From Chitinophaga deserti (GTDB lineage: Bacteria > Bacteroidota > Bacteroidia > Chitinophagales > Chitinophagaceae), in NCBI RefSeq assembly GCF_003149455.1, contig NZ_QFFK01000006.1:124001-188000 (forward strand): a DNA stretch of 64,000 nt. The letters are read 5' to 3'. Made by a program: the position numbers and the translations under genes. Positions 43,157-52,148 of the stretch are shown in pieces; positions within the stretch are counted from its first letter, which is position 1, and each line of letters opens with the position of its first letter. The notes below the pieces were generated by a model, which saw only the letters and a program-made list of their open reading frames with translations, made no database searches and was not told the DNA's origin.

Positions 43157-43268
43157 AATATTTTTTCGGGCCGATAGGTCCTTTCTCTTTCCGGCGGATT
43201 CTTATATAGTAGCGGGGCTGTTAGCCCCTGAGCGACTGGCACTATTCCACAAATGAACTTACGATTTT

Positions 43269-44423
43269 ATGCAGGAAGATAAACTAAGGCATTTACTTGG
43301 TCTGCATCTCCATGGCCGTATGTCAACGGCGGAAACGGAGGAACTCAGCAAATTGTTGCAGGATGAAAGTAATGAAGCTCTTTTCATAAGCCTGCTATCG
43401 GATATGATGGAAGCATCGGCCGGTGGCAGCGGGGAATACGATCCTGCACGTTGGGAAACGGTGCGGCAGCGTATCCTTGAAGCAGATACCGGAACACCGG
43501 TAGTACCCGTGAGGCGCTACTGGTGGAAATGGGCCGCCGCCGCAGCAGTAGCAGGGATAGTTGCAGCAGGGGTCTGGATGTACCTGCATAAGGAGCACAT
43601 GCCCGCAGCAACCGTATCCATGGAAGGGCGGTATAAGAATGATGTACTTCCCGGTGGCAACCGGGCTTCACTGACCCTCGCAAGCGGACAGGTTATAGAC
43701 CTCGACGCTGCAGCCGATGGTAAGCTGGCACAACAGGGCGGTACCCAGATACGTAAACTGCAGAACGGGCAGGTAGCCTATACGGGAGATGAACCATCCA
43801 CCGTGGCTGCCTGGAACACCCTTGTAACACCAAGGGGAGGACAGTTCCGGCTTACTCTGCCCGACGGTACCAACGTTTGGCTCAATGCCGCATCCGAATT
43901 ACGTTTCCCTACCGCATTCATCGGAAAGGAACGTAAGGTGGAACTGACCGGGGAAGCTTATTTCGAAGTAGCGAAAGATGCATCGAAACCCTTTATGGTG
44001 AAAACGGCAAGCGGGATAGACGTACAGGTACTGGGCACGCACTTCAACATCTCCGCCTATGACGGAGCAGCCTCTGCGGTAACGCTGCTGGAAGGCGCTG
44101 TGGCTGTAAATATGAAGAAGCTGGCACCCGGGCAGCAGGCAGTGCAACTGAACGGACAGATACGCATACGGCCCTGTGATACCGATCAGGCAGTAGCATG
44201 GAAGAACGGATTCTTCAACTTCAGCGATGCGGATATTGAAACGGTGATGAAAGAACTGGAACGCTGGTATGATGTGAAAGTGCGCTATGAAACGGATGTA
44301 TCGAAACTCCGCTTCGGAGGCGGAATGCAGCGGAGCCTGCCACTCACCAGCGTACTCCGTATACTGGAGAATTACCAGGTAAAATTCAGGGTAGAAGGGC
44401 GGGTAATAACCGTCATTCAGTAA
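43269..44423 (+). CDS. FecR-family anti-sigma / signal transducer, left locus
   Basis: A 384-residue inner-membrane protein. A cytosolic N-terminal helix domain (about 1-80) should hold the sigma factor. One membrane helix is near WWKWAAAAAVAGIVAAGVWMY (about 84-105). The periplasmic FecR domain carries TPRGGQFRLTLPDGTNVWLNAASELRFP and GEAYFEVAKDASKPFMV. The C-terminal DUF4974 domain (FSDADIETVMKELERWYDVKVRY) resembles the STN fold that touches the SusC N-terminus. Together it relays substrate binding at SusC to the sigma factor. Confidence 0.93.
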   Translation: MQEDKLRHLLGLHLHGRMSTAETEELSKLLQDESNEALFISLLSDMMEASAGGSGEYDPARWETVRQRILEADTGTPVVPVRRYWWKWAAAAAVAGIVAAGVWMYLHKEHMPAATVSMEGRYKNDVLPGGNRASLTLASGQVIDLDAAADGKLAQQGGTQIRKLQNGQVAYTGDEPSTVAAWNTLVTPRGGQFRLTLPDGTNVWLNAASELRFPTAFIGKERKVELTGEAYFEVAKDASKPFMVKTASGIDVQVLGTHFNISAYDGAASAVTLLEGAVAVNMKKLAPGQQAVQLNGQIRIRPCDTDQAVAWKNGFFNFSDADIETVMKELERWYDVKVRYETDVSKLRFGGGMQRSLPLTSVLRILENYQVKFRVEGRVITVIQ

Positions 44424-44505
44424 ATAATTATATCACACTTTAAAATTGATTTGCTTATTGACAGAGTAATTACAGACACCAACCATTTGCCCGAAATAAA
44501 AAAGA

Positions 44506-44529
44506 CCGGAGATGCGCTAACATCACCGG
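44506..44529 (+). promoter_or_regulatory. Hairpin in the SusC leader, left locus
   Basis: CCGG-A-GATG (44506-44514) pairs with CATC-A-CCGG (44521-44529) around CGCTAA, with an A-A mismatch. It is followed by GGGGGC rather than T. It lies between fecR and susC and could be an RNA stability or control element. Confidence 0.4.
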
Positions 44530-44583
44530 CCTGGGGGCGATACAATTGACGCTTAACCAATTTTTATCACCAAAGTCAAATCT

Positions 44584-47500
44584 ATGCTTTTTTTTGATGC
44601 TTTGTACCAACACAAAGTTTTGTGGAGAGCTATGAAATTATCAACCATTTTCTTACTGACCGGCTTCCTGCATGTAAGCGCTACGGCGAGCTCTCAAAGA
44701 GTAACGCTGGCAGTCCGCAATGCGCCACTGACGGATGTTTTTAAAGCCATCCAGCGGCAGTCGGGGTATATAGTTTTCTACAACAACGATCTGATGTCGC
44801 GCACGGTACCCGTTACCGTTAATGTAAATGACCTTCCTGTAAGAGATGTTCTTGAACAGGTACTGGAACCTCAGGGACTCAACTTTACCATTGAAGACAA
44901 GACAGTTATCCTCCTCGCTATGCCGAGGATAAGGGCAGTAGCACCGGTAGAAATAGCCGTTACCATTACCGGCCGGGTTACCGATGCCGGTGGGGCACCG
45001 CTGGCCGGGGTATCTGTAAAAGTGAAAGGCTCCGTACGTGGTGCGCTCACCAATGAGAACGGGGAGTTTCAGCTGACAGGCGTAGCCCCCGGTGCCGTGC
45101 TGGAATTCACCTTCATAGGGTTTACCCGGCAGGAAGTAGCATTGGGCGGCCGTACAGCTGTGAACATACGCCTGCAGCCGGAATCCAGTAAGCTGGAGGC
45201 CGTACAGGTGGTGAACACCGGCTATCAGACTATTTCTGCTGAAAGAGCCACCGGCTCCTTCTCCTTCATTTCCCCCGCCCGCCTCGAAGCCAAACTGCGG
45301 CCTGATCTCAGGGCTGCCCTCGAAGGCCAGGCTGCCGGTGTGGTAATTTCGAAGGAAGGGAATGTGGAGATCCGCGGCGTATCCACCATCACCGCCGAAA
45401 GGAAACCCCTGCTGGTAGTAGACGGGTATCCCACACAGGGCGATCTCGAAAGTATCAACATCGACAATATCGAGAGCATCACCGTATTGAAAGATGCAGT
45501 GGCAGCTTCTATCTATGGTGCGCGTTCCAGCAACGGGGTGATCGTGATCACCACCCGCAAGGGCCGTCCTGGTTCGATGCGCGTACAATACAGGGGTTCT
45601 ACCGGCATCACCCTGAAACCACAGGTAAGCTACCTGAACCGCGCTACGCCTGCAGATTACATCGATGCAGAAACCGACCTCTTTAACCAGGATCCCTCCT
45701 CGTACCTCAATACCTACAATACCTACGGGTCGCTCAGCGAAGTGAATTACCTCCTGCTGGCGAAGAACCAGGGCTGGAAAACGGAGAAAGAAGTGGATGA
45801 CCGCATTAACCAGCTGAAGAATACCGATGCCGGCAAACTGCTGGAAGAAAATTACTTCCGCCATCAGTTCAACCAGCAGCATAATATTTCGCTTTCCGGC
45901 GGTAATGAAAAGAATTCACTCAATGCAGCCCTGCGTTACATTACCAACGATAACAATACCATCGGCAACAGCGATAACCGCCTGATCCTTGATTTCAAGA
46001 ACGACTGGCGGCCGGTGAAGAACCTCGGTGTGAGCCTCTTCACAAACGTGAACTATGCTACTACCAAAGCGCCCGTGCGGCAGTGGAGCGATCTGTTCGC
46101 CTTTACTTCCACATCGCTGGTACAGCCTTACAGTCCGGTAGTGGATGCAGATGGTAATCCCTCACAGCTCTTCACCCGCAACGTGAAGCGTGATGAGCGT
46201 TATGCATTGATCCCCGGCCTTAAGCCATTGTATTATAATCCCCTCGAGGATCTCATGCTGGAGACCACCAATACGCAGAACCTCCTTGTACGCTTCGGCG
46301 GTAATGTGCAGGCCACGATTATAAATGGCCTTACCGCTGAGCTGGGTGGTAACTGGTCCAGAGGGTATACCAATTCCCGCTCGGTTTACGACAAGAATTC
46401 TTACCGCATGCGCCTCGGCTTCAGCGATGCCACTTCCATCGCCAATCCTGCCAAACATTATATTCCGGATGGCGCCATGGTGAATGAAAGCCGTGGTGCT
46501 ACGCAGTACTACATGTTGCGCGGTCAGCTGGGCTACAACCGCAACATTGGCCTGAAGCACTATGTGGCGGCCATTGCAGGTATGGAGATCAGTCAGGCTA
46601 AAACCGATAACAATACTTATCCCACCCGCTTCGGATACAATGATCAGGCAGGTACTTTCGCCACATTCAACCATGCGGATTACAATGCCGGGTTGTATAA
46701 CAGTGATATGCTGGGTGGCAACAGGCCCTCTGCTTCCATCGGTTCCATCAGCTTCGGTGATAACCGCTTCGTAAGCTGGTATGCCAACGGATCGTATGAA
46801 TACGACGGGCGTTTTATCCTGAGTGGTTCTATCAGGCTGGACCAGACCAACTTCTTCGGCACCGATCCCAAATTCCGTTACAAACCCTTATGGAGCGCGG
46901 GCGGTACTTACAAGCTCGGCAAAGAGAAATTCTTCGACGTAGCCTGGATCAATAAACTCAATATCCGTGGTTCATATGGTGTAAACGGGAACATCTCCCT
47001 CACCAGTGGGCCCTTCCTCATCATCGCGCCCACCTCATTTTCTATCCTTACCGGTGATGTGAACTACAACATTTCTTCTCCGCCCAACAACAGTTTGCGC
47101 TGGGAAAAAACGAATGTGTTCAATGCCGGTACTGATATTGGCGCTTTCAATAACCGCCTGCGCCTCACGTTGGACTACTATCGTAAGTTGAGTACCGATG
47201 TACTTGCTTCCGACGCCATGGACCCCACAAAAGGCTTCACCAGCCAGGTGAAGAATGCCGGTAAGATCCTCAACCAGGGATTTGAGATTTCACTGGAAGG
47301 AGATGTGGTGAAGAAGAAGGATTTCATCTGGAACAGTCAGTTTATTTTCGCGTATAACAAGAATACCGTGAAGGAATATAATGTGGCATACATATATCCT
47401 TCCAGTCTTACCAACGCAGCTATCCGTAAAGAAGGCGACCCGCTGGATGCACTGTATGCGTACCGATATGCAGGGCTCGATAATAACGGTGTGGCACAGT

Positions 47501-48081
47501 TCTACGACAGTGAAGGGAAGAAAACAGGGGGAGGAAATGCCAAAGTAGGCGATCTCGTATACGCAGGTACCCTGCGGCCACCGTATGTGATGAGTATGAC
47601 GAATACCTTCTCCTACAAAAACTTCGACTTCTCATTCATGATTATTGCCCGCACGGGTAACGTATTGCGGAGAGATGCCTTTACAGGTTCCAACTACATC
47701 AACAAGCATGTGGCAGAACGCTGGCGCAAACCCGGCGACGAAGCACATACCATCTATCCTAAGCTCACTGCCTGGAATATGGATATGTTCTACTTCCCCT
47801 ACAGCGATGTGCTGGTGGAAAGCGCCAATTTCGCCAAGCTCCGCGATGTTACTTTCGCGTATACATTACCACAGTCTATCCTGAAGCGCGCAGGTATCAA
47901 AGACAGCAAGGTGTATTTCCAGTCGCGCAACCTGGTGATGATCACTGCCAACAGCGACCGCCGCGATCCTGAGATTTCGGAGATCAATACTTCCGGCGGA
48001 ACAGGCGCCTTTACGGAGCAGGGCTTCACCTCGCTGCCGCTGCGTCCTGAATTGTATGTAGGCATCATGTTCACACTTTAA
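44584..48081 (+). CDS. SusC/RagA TonB-dependent transporter with STN domain, left locus
   Basis: A 1165-residue outer-membrane transporter. After the signal peptide an STN signalling domain follows (TLAVRNAPLTDVFKAIQRQSGYIVFYN), then a carboxypeptidase-regulatory-like domain (TGRVTDAGGAPLAGVSVKVKG). The plug has LEAVQVVNTGYQTISAERATGSF in place of the usual VVVGYG/VTGAVS pattern, and DGYPTQGDLESINIDNIESI. A 22-strand barrel makes up the rest. I find no cysteine at all in the protein. ATG 44632 (MKLSTIFLLTGFLHV) is an alternative start. It pairs with SusD 10 bp downstream. The substrate is unknown; a peptide or glycan is possible. Confidence 0.94.
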   Translation: MLFFDALYQHKVLWRAMKLSTIFLLTGFLHVSATASSQRVTLAVRNAPLTDVFKAIQRQSGYIVFYNNDLMSRTVPVTVNVNDLPVRDVLEQVLEPQGLNFTIEDKTVILLAMPRIRAVAPVEIAVTITGRVTDAGGAPLAGVSVKVKGSVRGALTNENGEFQLTGVAPGAVLEFTFIGFTRQEVALGGRTAVNIRLQPESSKLEAVQVVNTGYQTISAERATGSFSFISPARLEAKLRPDLRAALEGQAAGVVISKEGNVEIRGVSTITAERKPLLVVDGYPTQGDLESINIDNIESITVLKDAVAASIYGARSSNGVIVITTRKGRPGSMRVQYRGSTGITLKPQVSYLNRATPADYIDAETDLFNQDPSSYLNTYNTYGSLSEVNYLLLAKNQGWKTEKEVDDRINQLKNTDAGKLLEENYFRHQFNQQHNISLSGGNEKNSLNAALRYITNDNNTIGNSDNRLILDFKNDWRPVKNLGVSLFTNVNYATTKAPVRQWSDLFAFTSTSLVQPYSPVVDADGNPSQLFTRNVKRDERYALIPGLKPLYYNPLEDLMLETTNTQNLLVRFGGNVQATIINGLTAELGGNWSRGYTNSRSVYDKNSYRMRLGFSDATSIANPAKHYIPDGAMVNESRGATQYYMLRGQLGYNRNIGLKHYVAAIAGMEISQAKTDNNTYPTRFGYNDQAGTFATFNHADYNAGLYNSDMLGGNRPSASIGSISFGDNRFVSWYANGSYEYDGRFILSGSIRLDQTNFFGTDPKFRYKPLWSAGGTYKLGKEKFFDVAWINKLNIRGSYGVNGNISLTSGPFLIIAPTSFSILTGDVNYNISSPPNNSLRWEKTNVFNAGTDIGAFNNRLRLTLDYYRKLSTDVLASDAMDPTKGFTSQVKNAGKILNQGFEISLEGDVVKKKDFIWNSQFIFAYNKNTVKEYNVAYIYPSSLTNAAIRKEGDPLDALYAYRYAGLDNNGVAQFYDSEGKKTGGGNAKVGDLVYAGTLRPPYVMSMTNTFSYKNFDFSFMIIARTGNVLRRDAFTGSNYINKHVAERWRKPGDEAHTIYPKLTAWNMDMFYFPYSDVLVESANFAKLRDVTFAYTLPQSILKRAGIKDSKVYFQSRNLVMITANSDRRDPEISEINTSGGTGAFTEQGFTSLPLRPELYVGIMFTL

Positions 48082-48091
48082 AACCGGCAGC

Positions 48092-49612
48092 ATGACAAAG
48101 ATTCGATTCTATATCATTATCATATTCGCAGGCCTGGCAACAACCGCCTGCAACAAATATCTCGACGTAAAGCCCAAAGGGAAACTGATCCCTTCCGAAG
48201 TAGCGGATTTCGATCATCTGCTCGACCATACCTGGACGGTGCAATACATCTTCCTGGATAATAACGGCGGCAGCATGGCCGGTTATCTGAACGATAACCT
48301 CGAGTTGTCTGAAGGAATGGGGAAAGTAGCCTATAAAGCCAATAACCATCCCAACATCGACCGGTTTTATGCTTATACCTTCCGCAAGCCTTACCGCAAC
48401 CCCAACACTTCGGATTACTTCTGGGATTGGGGCACCTACCGCGCGGCTTCCTATTATAACAATGTGATCGATGGTATCGGGAGCCTGAAATCTATTGGGG
48501 CGGAAGACGGGCAGTATGCCCGCACCGTACTGGCGCAGGCCCTCGCAGGCAGAGGCTTCCAGTATTTCCTGCACAACCTCCTGTATGGCCCGGTTTACAA
48601 ACCCGGAGCAGCCAACAACGCCCGTACCATTCCGTATGTCACCAATTCGGACATCAATGCGCCGATGGTAGACCTCTCCACGCAGGAAGAAGTATTCCGG
48701 CTTGCCGGGAAAGACCTCCACGCTGCCCTCGCGGATGCTCCGGTGGCTACAAACTGGCCTTCGCGTGCGAATAAGACCGCAGTACAGGCCATGCTGGCCT
48801 ACTATCACCTCTGGACCCGTAAGTACGACAGTGCAGCTCATTATGCCAACCTCGCCTGGACGGGAGCCACGGCAAGCGGGGGGCCGGATAAGGTAATCTA
48901 CAATTTCAATGATTTCAGCTGGACTAACCCGGCCAACACCATCAGCAGTACCATCAAGGCACCTGATAACTTCCTTGAAGCCGTTAACAGCCGTGAGATA
49001 TTACTGTACAGGTCGGAAGACCGTGGTGCGGGGCGCTCGTCCAGCAGTTACCCTTCGGAAGAATACATTGCTCTCTTCGATGCGGCTAATGATTTACGGT
49101 ATAATTACTTTTTTCTGACAGCCCCGGGGTACAAAACATCGTATAATGGCGTAGATTACAATGACGGCCAGCGGATTCAGTATTATCGTGGATCCAAAAC
49201 CCAGCTGACATCGGGCTTCACTTATCCGGAAGTACTTTTGATGCGTGCGGAAGCTTATGCGCGGACCGGTAAACTGGCTGAGGCCATCACCGACCTGAAC
49301 CTCCTGCGCCGCTACCGTTACAAAACGGGTACCCCGGCAATAGCCATGGGCACGCAGGATGAAGTGATCGCAGAAGTGCTCAAAGAAAGAAGGAGAGAGC
49401 TGCCTGCCAGCGGTATCAAACGGTTACTGGATCTTAAACGCTTTGTACCTGATGCCGGTAAGCCCTGGCATAAAGCGAAAATCGTTCACAAACTGGGCAC
49501 AGAAACGTTTGAAGCCGCGGTGGATTCTGATTTATTCATTTTCAATATAGCCAATACCATCCTGCAGTATAATCCTCATTGGAATGTACCGCTCGATTAC
49601 CGACCGTTTTAA
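48092..49612 (+). CDS. SusD/RagB lipoprotein, left locus
   Basis: A 506-residue surface lipoprotein. The signal ends GLATTAC, and CNKYLDVKPKGKLIP is the typical RagB/SusD beginning. The protein is largely helical, with TPR-like repeats (AMLAYYHLWTRKYDSAAHYANLAW) and the C-terminal YPEVLLMRAEAYARTGKLAEAITDLNLLR block. It caps the SusC barrel and hands substrate to it. The acylated Cys is the only cysteine I see. It begins 10 bp after susC and ends 21 bp before the thioredoxin gene. Confidence 0.93.
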   Translation: MTKIRFYIIIIFAGLATTACNKYLDVKPKGKLIPSEVADFDHLLDHTWTVQYIFLDNNGGSMAGYLNDNLELSEGMGKVAYKANNHPNIDRFYAYTFRKPYRNPNTSDYFWDWGTYRAASYYNNVIDGIGSLKSIGAEDGQYARTVLAQALAGRGFQYFLHNLLYGPVYKPGAANNARTIPYVTNSDINAPMVDLSTQEEVFRLAGKDLHAALADAPVATNWPSRANKTAVQAMLAYYHLWTRKYDSAAHYANLAWTGATASGGPDKVIYNFNDFSWTNPANTISSTIKAPDNFLEAVNSREILLYRSEDRGAGRSSSSYPSEEYIALFDAANDLRYNYFFLTAPGYKTSYNGVDYNDGQRIQYYRGSKTQLTSGFTYPEVLLMRAEAYARTGKLAEAITDLNLLRRYRYKTGTPAIAMGTQDEVIAEVLKERRRELPASGIKRLLDLKRFVPDAGKPWHKAKIVHKLGTETFEAAVDSDLFIFNIANTILQYNPHWNVPLDYRPF

Positions 49613-49633
49613 CAACAAAACCGCACATTCATC

Positions 49634-50770
49634 ATGAAACAAACCCTCCTCATTGCGGGGATGCTGCTGCCAATATCGCTCCTGGCGCAGGACATTCCCT
49701 TCCAGATCAAAGGGCAGATAGCCAGCCCGGAAGAACCCTCCAAAGCTTACCTGTACTACCGTAAAGGTGCAGAGAACATTACTGACTCTTCGGAACTGAC
49801 AGGCGGCGCTTTCCAGTTCAAAGGCACCATCCCCTCCGCAGTACGCGGTACGCTGGTAGTACGCGCCATTCCCGTTCCCGGTAAAGCCATGGCCATGCGC
49901 CAGGATATGCTGAGCCTGTACCTGGAGAAAGGCGATATCGTTGTGAAGGGCGATAAAGGCCTCAGCGACGCCTCCGTAAAGGGCGGTAAACTCAATGAAG
50001 ACTTCACCCGGTATCAGCATGCCCTTAAGTTCACAAAGCCCCAGTATGAGGCTGTAAATAAGGAATATGCGGATGCGGCACCCGATGTTCGTAAATCGGA
50101 AGAGTTCCAGAAAGGACTGAACGCGAAATACGAAGCCATCCGGAAAGAAGAGAAAGCTGCGCAGCTGGCATTCATTAAAGCAAATACCAAATCCCCCATT
50201 GCACTGGACGCATTGCAGGCATACGCCGGTTCCCTCCCCGATAATATCGATGAACTGGAAACACTTTACAAATCCTTCGCTCCTGCTGTGCAGAAAGGCG
50301 CCAGCGGTGAAGCTTTCGCTAAAACCCTGACGGGTTGGAAGGCCACAGCGATTGGTGCACAGGCTCCCGAATTCACACAGAACGATACAGAAGGCAAGCC
50401 GGTTAAACTGGCGGACTTCCGCGGTAAATACACCCTGATCGATTTCTGGGCTTCGTGGTGCGGACCCTGCCGTGCAGAAAACCCGCATGTGGTAGCAGCT
50501 TACGATAAGTATAAAAGCAAAAACTTCACCGTGCTCGGAGTATCGCTCGATCAGCCCAATGCCAAAGACAAATGGCTGAAAGCTATCGCAGATGATAAAC
50601 TGACCTGGACGCAGGTGAGCGATCTCAAATTCTGGGACAATGAAGTGGCGCGCCTCTATGGCATCCGCGGTATCCCGCAGAATTTCCTTATCGACCCCCA
50701 GGGCAAAATCATTGCACGCAACCTGCGTGGTGATGCGCTGGAAAAGAAGCTGGCGGAAGTATTGAATTAA
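49634..50770 (+). CDS. TlpA-like thioredoxin with DUF4369-like front domain
   Basis: A 378-residue secreted protein (signal MKQTLLIAGMLLPISLLAQ, no lipobox). The first half (about 20-215) is a DUF4369-like beta domain with FQIKGQIASPEEPSKAYLYY. The thioredoxin domain has WCGPC (Cys276, Cys279) and RGIPQNFLIDPQGKII with the cis-Pro region. These two are the only cysteines I see. It is the last gene of the sigma-FecR-SusC-SusD locus, so it should be co-expressed with uptake. Periplasmic thiol reduction of the imported substrate or a partner enzyme is an inference. Confidence 0.92.
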   Translation: MKQTLLIAGMLLPISLLAQDIPFQIKGQIASPEEPSKAYLYYRKGAENITDSSELTGGAFQFKGTIPSAVRGTLVVRAIPVPGKAMAMRQDMLSLYLEKGDIVVKGDKGLSDASVKGGKLNEDFTRYQHALKFTKPQYEAVNKEYADAAPDVRKSEEFQKGLNAKYEAIRKEEKAAQLAFIKANTKSPIALDALQAYAGSLPDNIDELETLYKSFAPAVQKGASGEAFAKTLTGWKATAIGAQAPEFTQNDTEGKPVKLADFRGKYTLIDFWASWCGPCRAENPHVVAAYDKYKSKNFTVLGVSLDQPNAKDKWLKAIADDKLTWTQVSDLKFWDNEVARLYGIRGIPQNFLIDPQGKIIARNLRGDALEKKLAEVLN

Positions 50771-50791
50771 TAGCAGTAATTGCACATAAAG

Positions 50792-50826
50792 ATTAAACCC
50801 CTCCGGCCTGGCCGGAGGGGTTTAAT
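50792..50826. terminator. Strong terminator closing the left SusCD locus
   Basis: ATTAAACCCCTCCGGC (50792-50807) pairs perfectly with GCCGGAGGGGTTTAAT (50811-50826), with loop CTG. It lies between convergent genes and can serve both. Confidence 0.88.
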
Positions 50827-51194
50827 TATTTTCTACGGAGCGTGAAGTAAAGGTAGAGTCCGATTATTGTGAATGCAACGATAGTGAAAAATACGAGGAA
50901 CTCAGTTGGATCTTCGATGAACTTTTTGAACGGTAACTGCAGGATTTTCCACCAGAGAAAAAATCCAATTATCATAGCTATCGCCAGCAAAGAAAGGGAA
51001 ATCGCCAGCCATGCCTTTATTACTTTTCCTGAATACGCTTTTTGATCAGGGATGCAGTAGCTGATGAGTTCCTTTATCATGTCCGGTGAGTAACCTTTTG
51101 CGGCTAATCTGTTCCGGATCTTAAACAGCGGGATGAGGTTGTCCGCATTTTGACGGATTCCCAGGATCAGTGTTCTGAATTCCTTTTTTTTCAT
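50826..51194 (-). CDS. Small membrane protein of unknown function
   Basis: Not recognised. The 122-residue protein has a charged N-terminal half with a helical segment (IPLFKIRNRLAAKGYSPDMI) that looks like a short regulatory or RecX-like helix bundle, then two membrane helices (about 63-84 and 97-117), ending in basic residues. There is no signal peptide. It follows the methyltransferase gene by 27 bp on the same strand, so it may be the last gene of the mutase-methyltransferase operon. Confidence 0.68.
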   Translation of the reverse strand: MKKKEFRTLILGIRQNADNLIPLFKIRNRLAAKGYSPDMIKELISYCIPDQKAYSGKVIKAWLAISLSLLAIAMIIGFFLWWKILQLPFKKFIEDPTEFLVFFTIVAFTIIGLYLYFTLRRK

Positions 51195-51221
51195 AGGTAA
51201 GGGGTAAGCTGCCGGTAAGTG

Positions 51222-52115
51222 CTACACCTTCATCTCATACACGATAGAGCTGCATTTGTTGACATGCCGCCATGCTTTCCAGTAAGAGCGGAAACCGTTC
51301 CAGGCACCAGCAATCATGCGGTCTTTCCCGGACTTGTATTTCTCGCTGAGCAGGCTTACATAGAATGCATCAAATACCATGGGGTACTTCGCCCTTATCT
51401 GGAAACCATGGCCCTGCATCAGCACGTCCATGGAAACAGGGGAGAAGTGGTAGAGGTGGCGCGGTACGTCGTAGGCTGCCCAGTATTCGCCATATATACG
51501 TGCGTCAGTACTGGTATAGTTGGGTACTGCAATCAGCAGGGCACCTCCGGGCTTCAGGAGTTTTCGTATTTTTTCGAGGTAGCCCTGCAGGTCGTGCACA
51601 TGTTCGAGTACATGCCATAGCGTGATACAGTCGTACTGTCCTTCTTCCAGAGTGAAAAGCTCATGAATGGGAAGGGTGTCGAGGTTGTAGAGTTTCTTCG
51701 CGTTTTCGCGGGCACCACCATCAGGTTCCAGTCCGGTTACATTCCAGCCCAGCAGCTTCATATGATGCAGGAAGGCCCCGCTACCGCTACCGATGTCTAA
51801 CAGGTTGCCGGACTTAACGCCAGCCGCCGTTTTGACCCAGTTTTGCTTGGAGCGCATAGTGATCTTCCTCACGCTGTGATACATGCGGTTGATCAGGCCT
51901 TCGCGGGTGTCTGAATGGGAGATATATTCAGCGGATTGGTAATACGCGCCTATTGCTTCGATAGGAGGGATGTTCTGGGTAAAACGGGCCGTACATGCGG
52001 CACATTCCCAGATGTCAAATTTTTCCAGCGACACGGTAAAGTCTTTGGCGCTCAGTTGATGACTGATGCGGTCAGACTGGCAAACCGGGCACTGCTGATA
52101 TTCGATACGATTCAT
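51222..52115 (-). CDS. Class I SAM methyltransferase with N-terminal zinc ribbon
   Basis: A 297-residue protein. The N-terminus has four cysteines in two C-x2-C pairs (CPVCQSDR ... WECAACTARF), a small zinc ribbon. The methyltransferase domain has LLDIGSGSGAFLHHMKLLGWNVTGLEPD (SAM motif I) and LWHVLEHVHDLQGYLEKIRKLLKPGGALLIAVPNY-like motifs. This layout is common for sugar or natural-product C-methyltransferases and for surface-polymer enzymes, but the acceptor cannot be predicted. A TAATTTTG box (complement of 52144-52151) overlaps the mutase stop. It begins 33 bp after the mutase gene. Confidence 0.85.
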   Translation of the reverse strand: MNRIEYQQCPVCQSDRISHQLSAKDFTVSLEKFDIWECAACTARFTQNIPPIEAIGAYYQSAEYISHSDTREGLINRMYHSVRKITMRSKQNWVKTAAGVKSGNLLDIGSGSGAFLHHMKLLGWNVTGLEPDGGARENAKKLYNLDTLPIHELFTLEEGQYDCITLWHVLEHVHDLQGYLEKIRKLLKPGGALLIAVPNYTSTDARIYGEYWAAYDVPRHLYHFSPVSMDVLMQGHGFQIRAKYPMVFDAFYVSLLSEKYKSGKDRMIAGAWNGFRSYWKAWRHVNKCSSIVYEMKV

Positions 52116-52148
52116 GTGGTGAAAAAAACTGGCTGCAATATAACAAAA

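Noticed and set aside
44653..45882. 409-codon open frame opposite the SusC N-terminus
   Set aside because: STN and plug motifs on the plus strand are certain; the other frame shows no family features.
49532..50785. 417-codon open frame on the minus strand opposite the thioredoxin gene
   Set aside because: The plus-strand frame has a signal peptide and a WCGPC active site. The opposite frame is Cys/Phe-rich and has no domain pattern.
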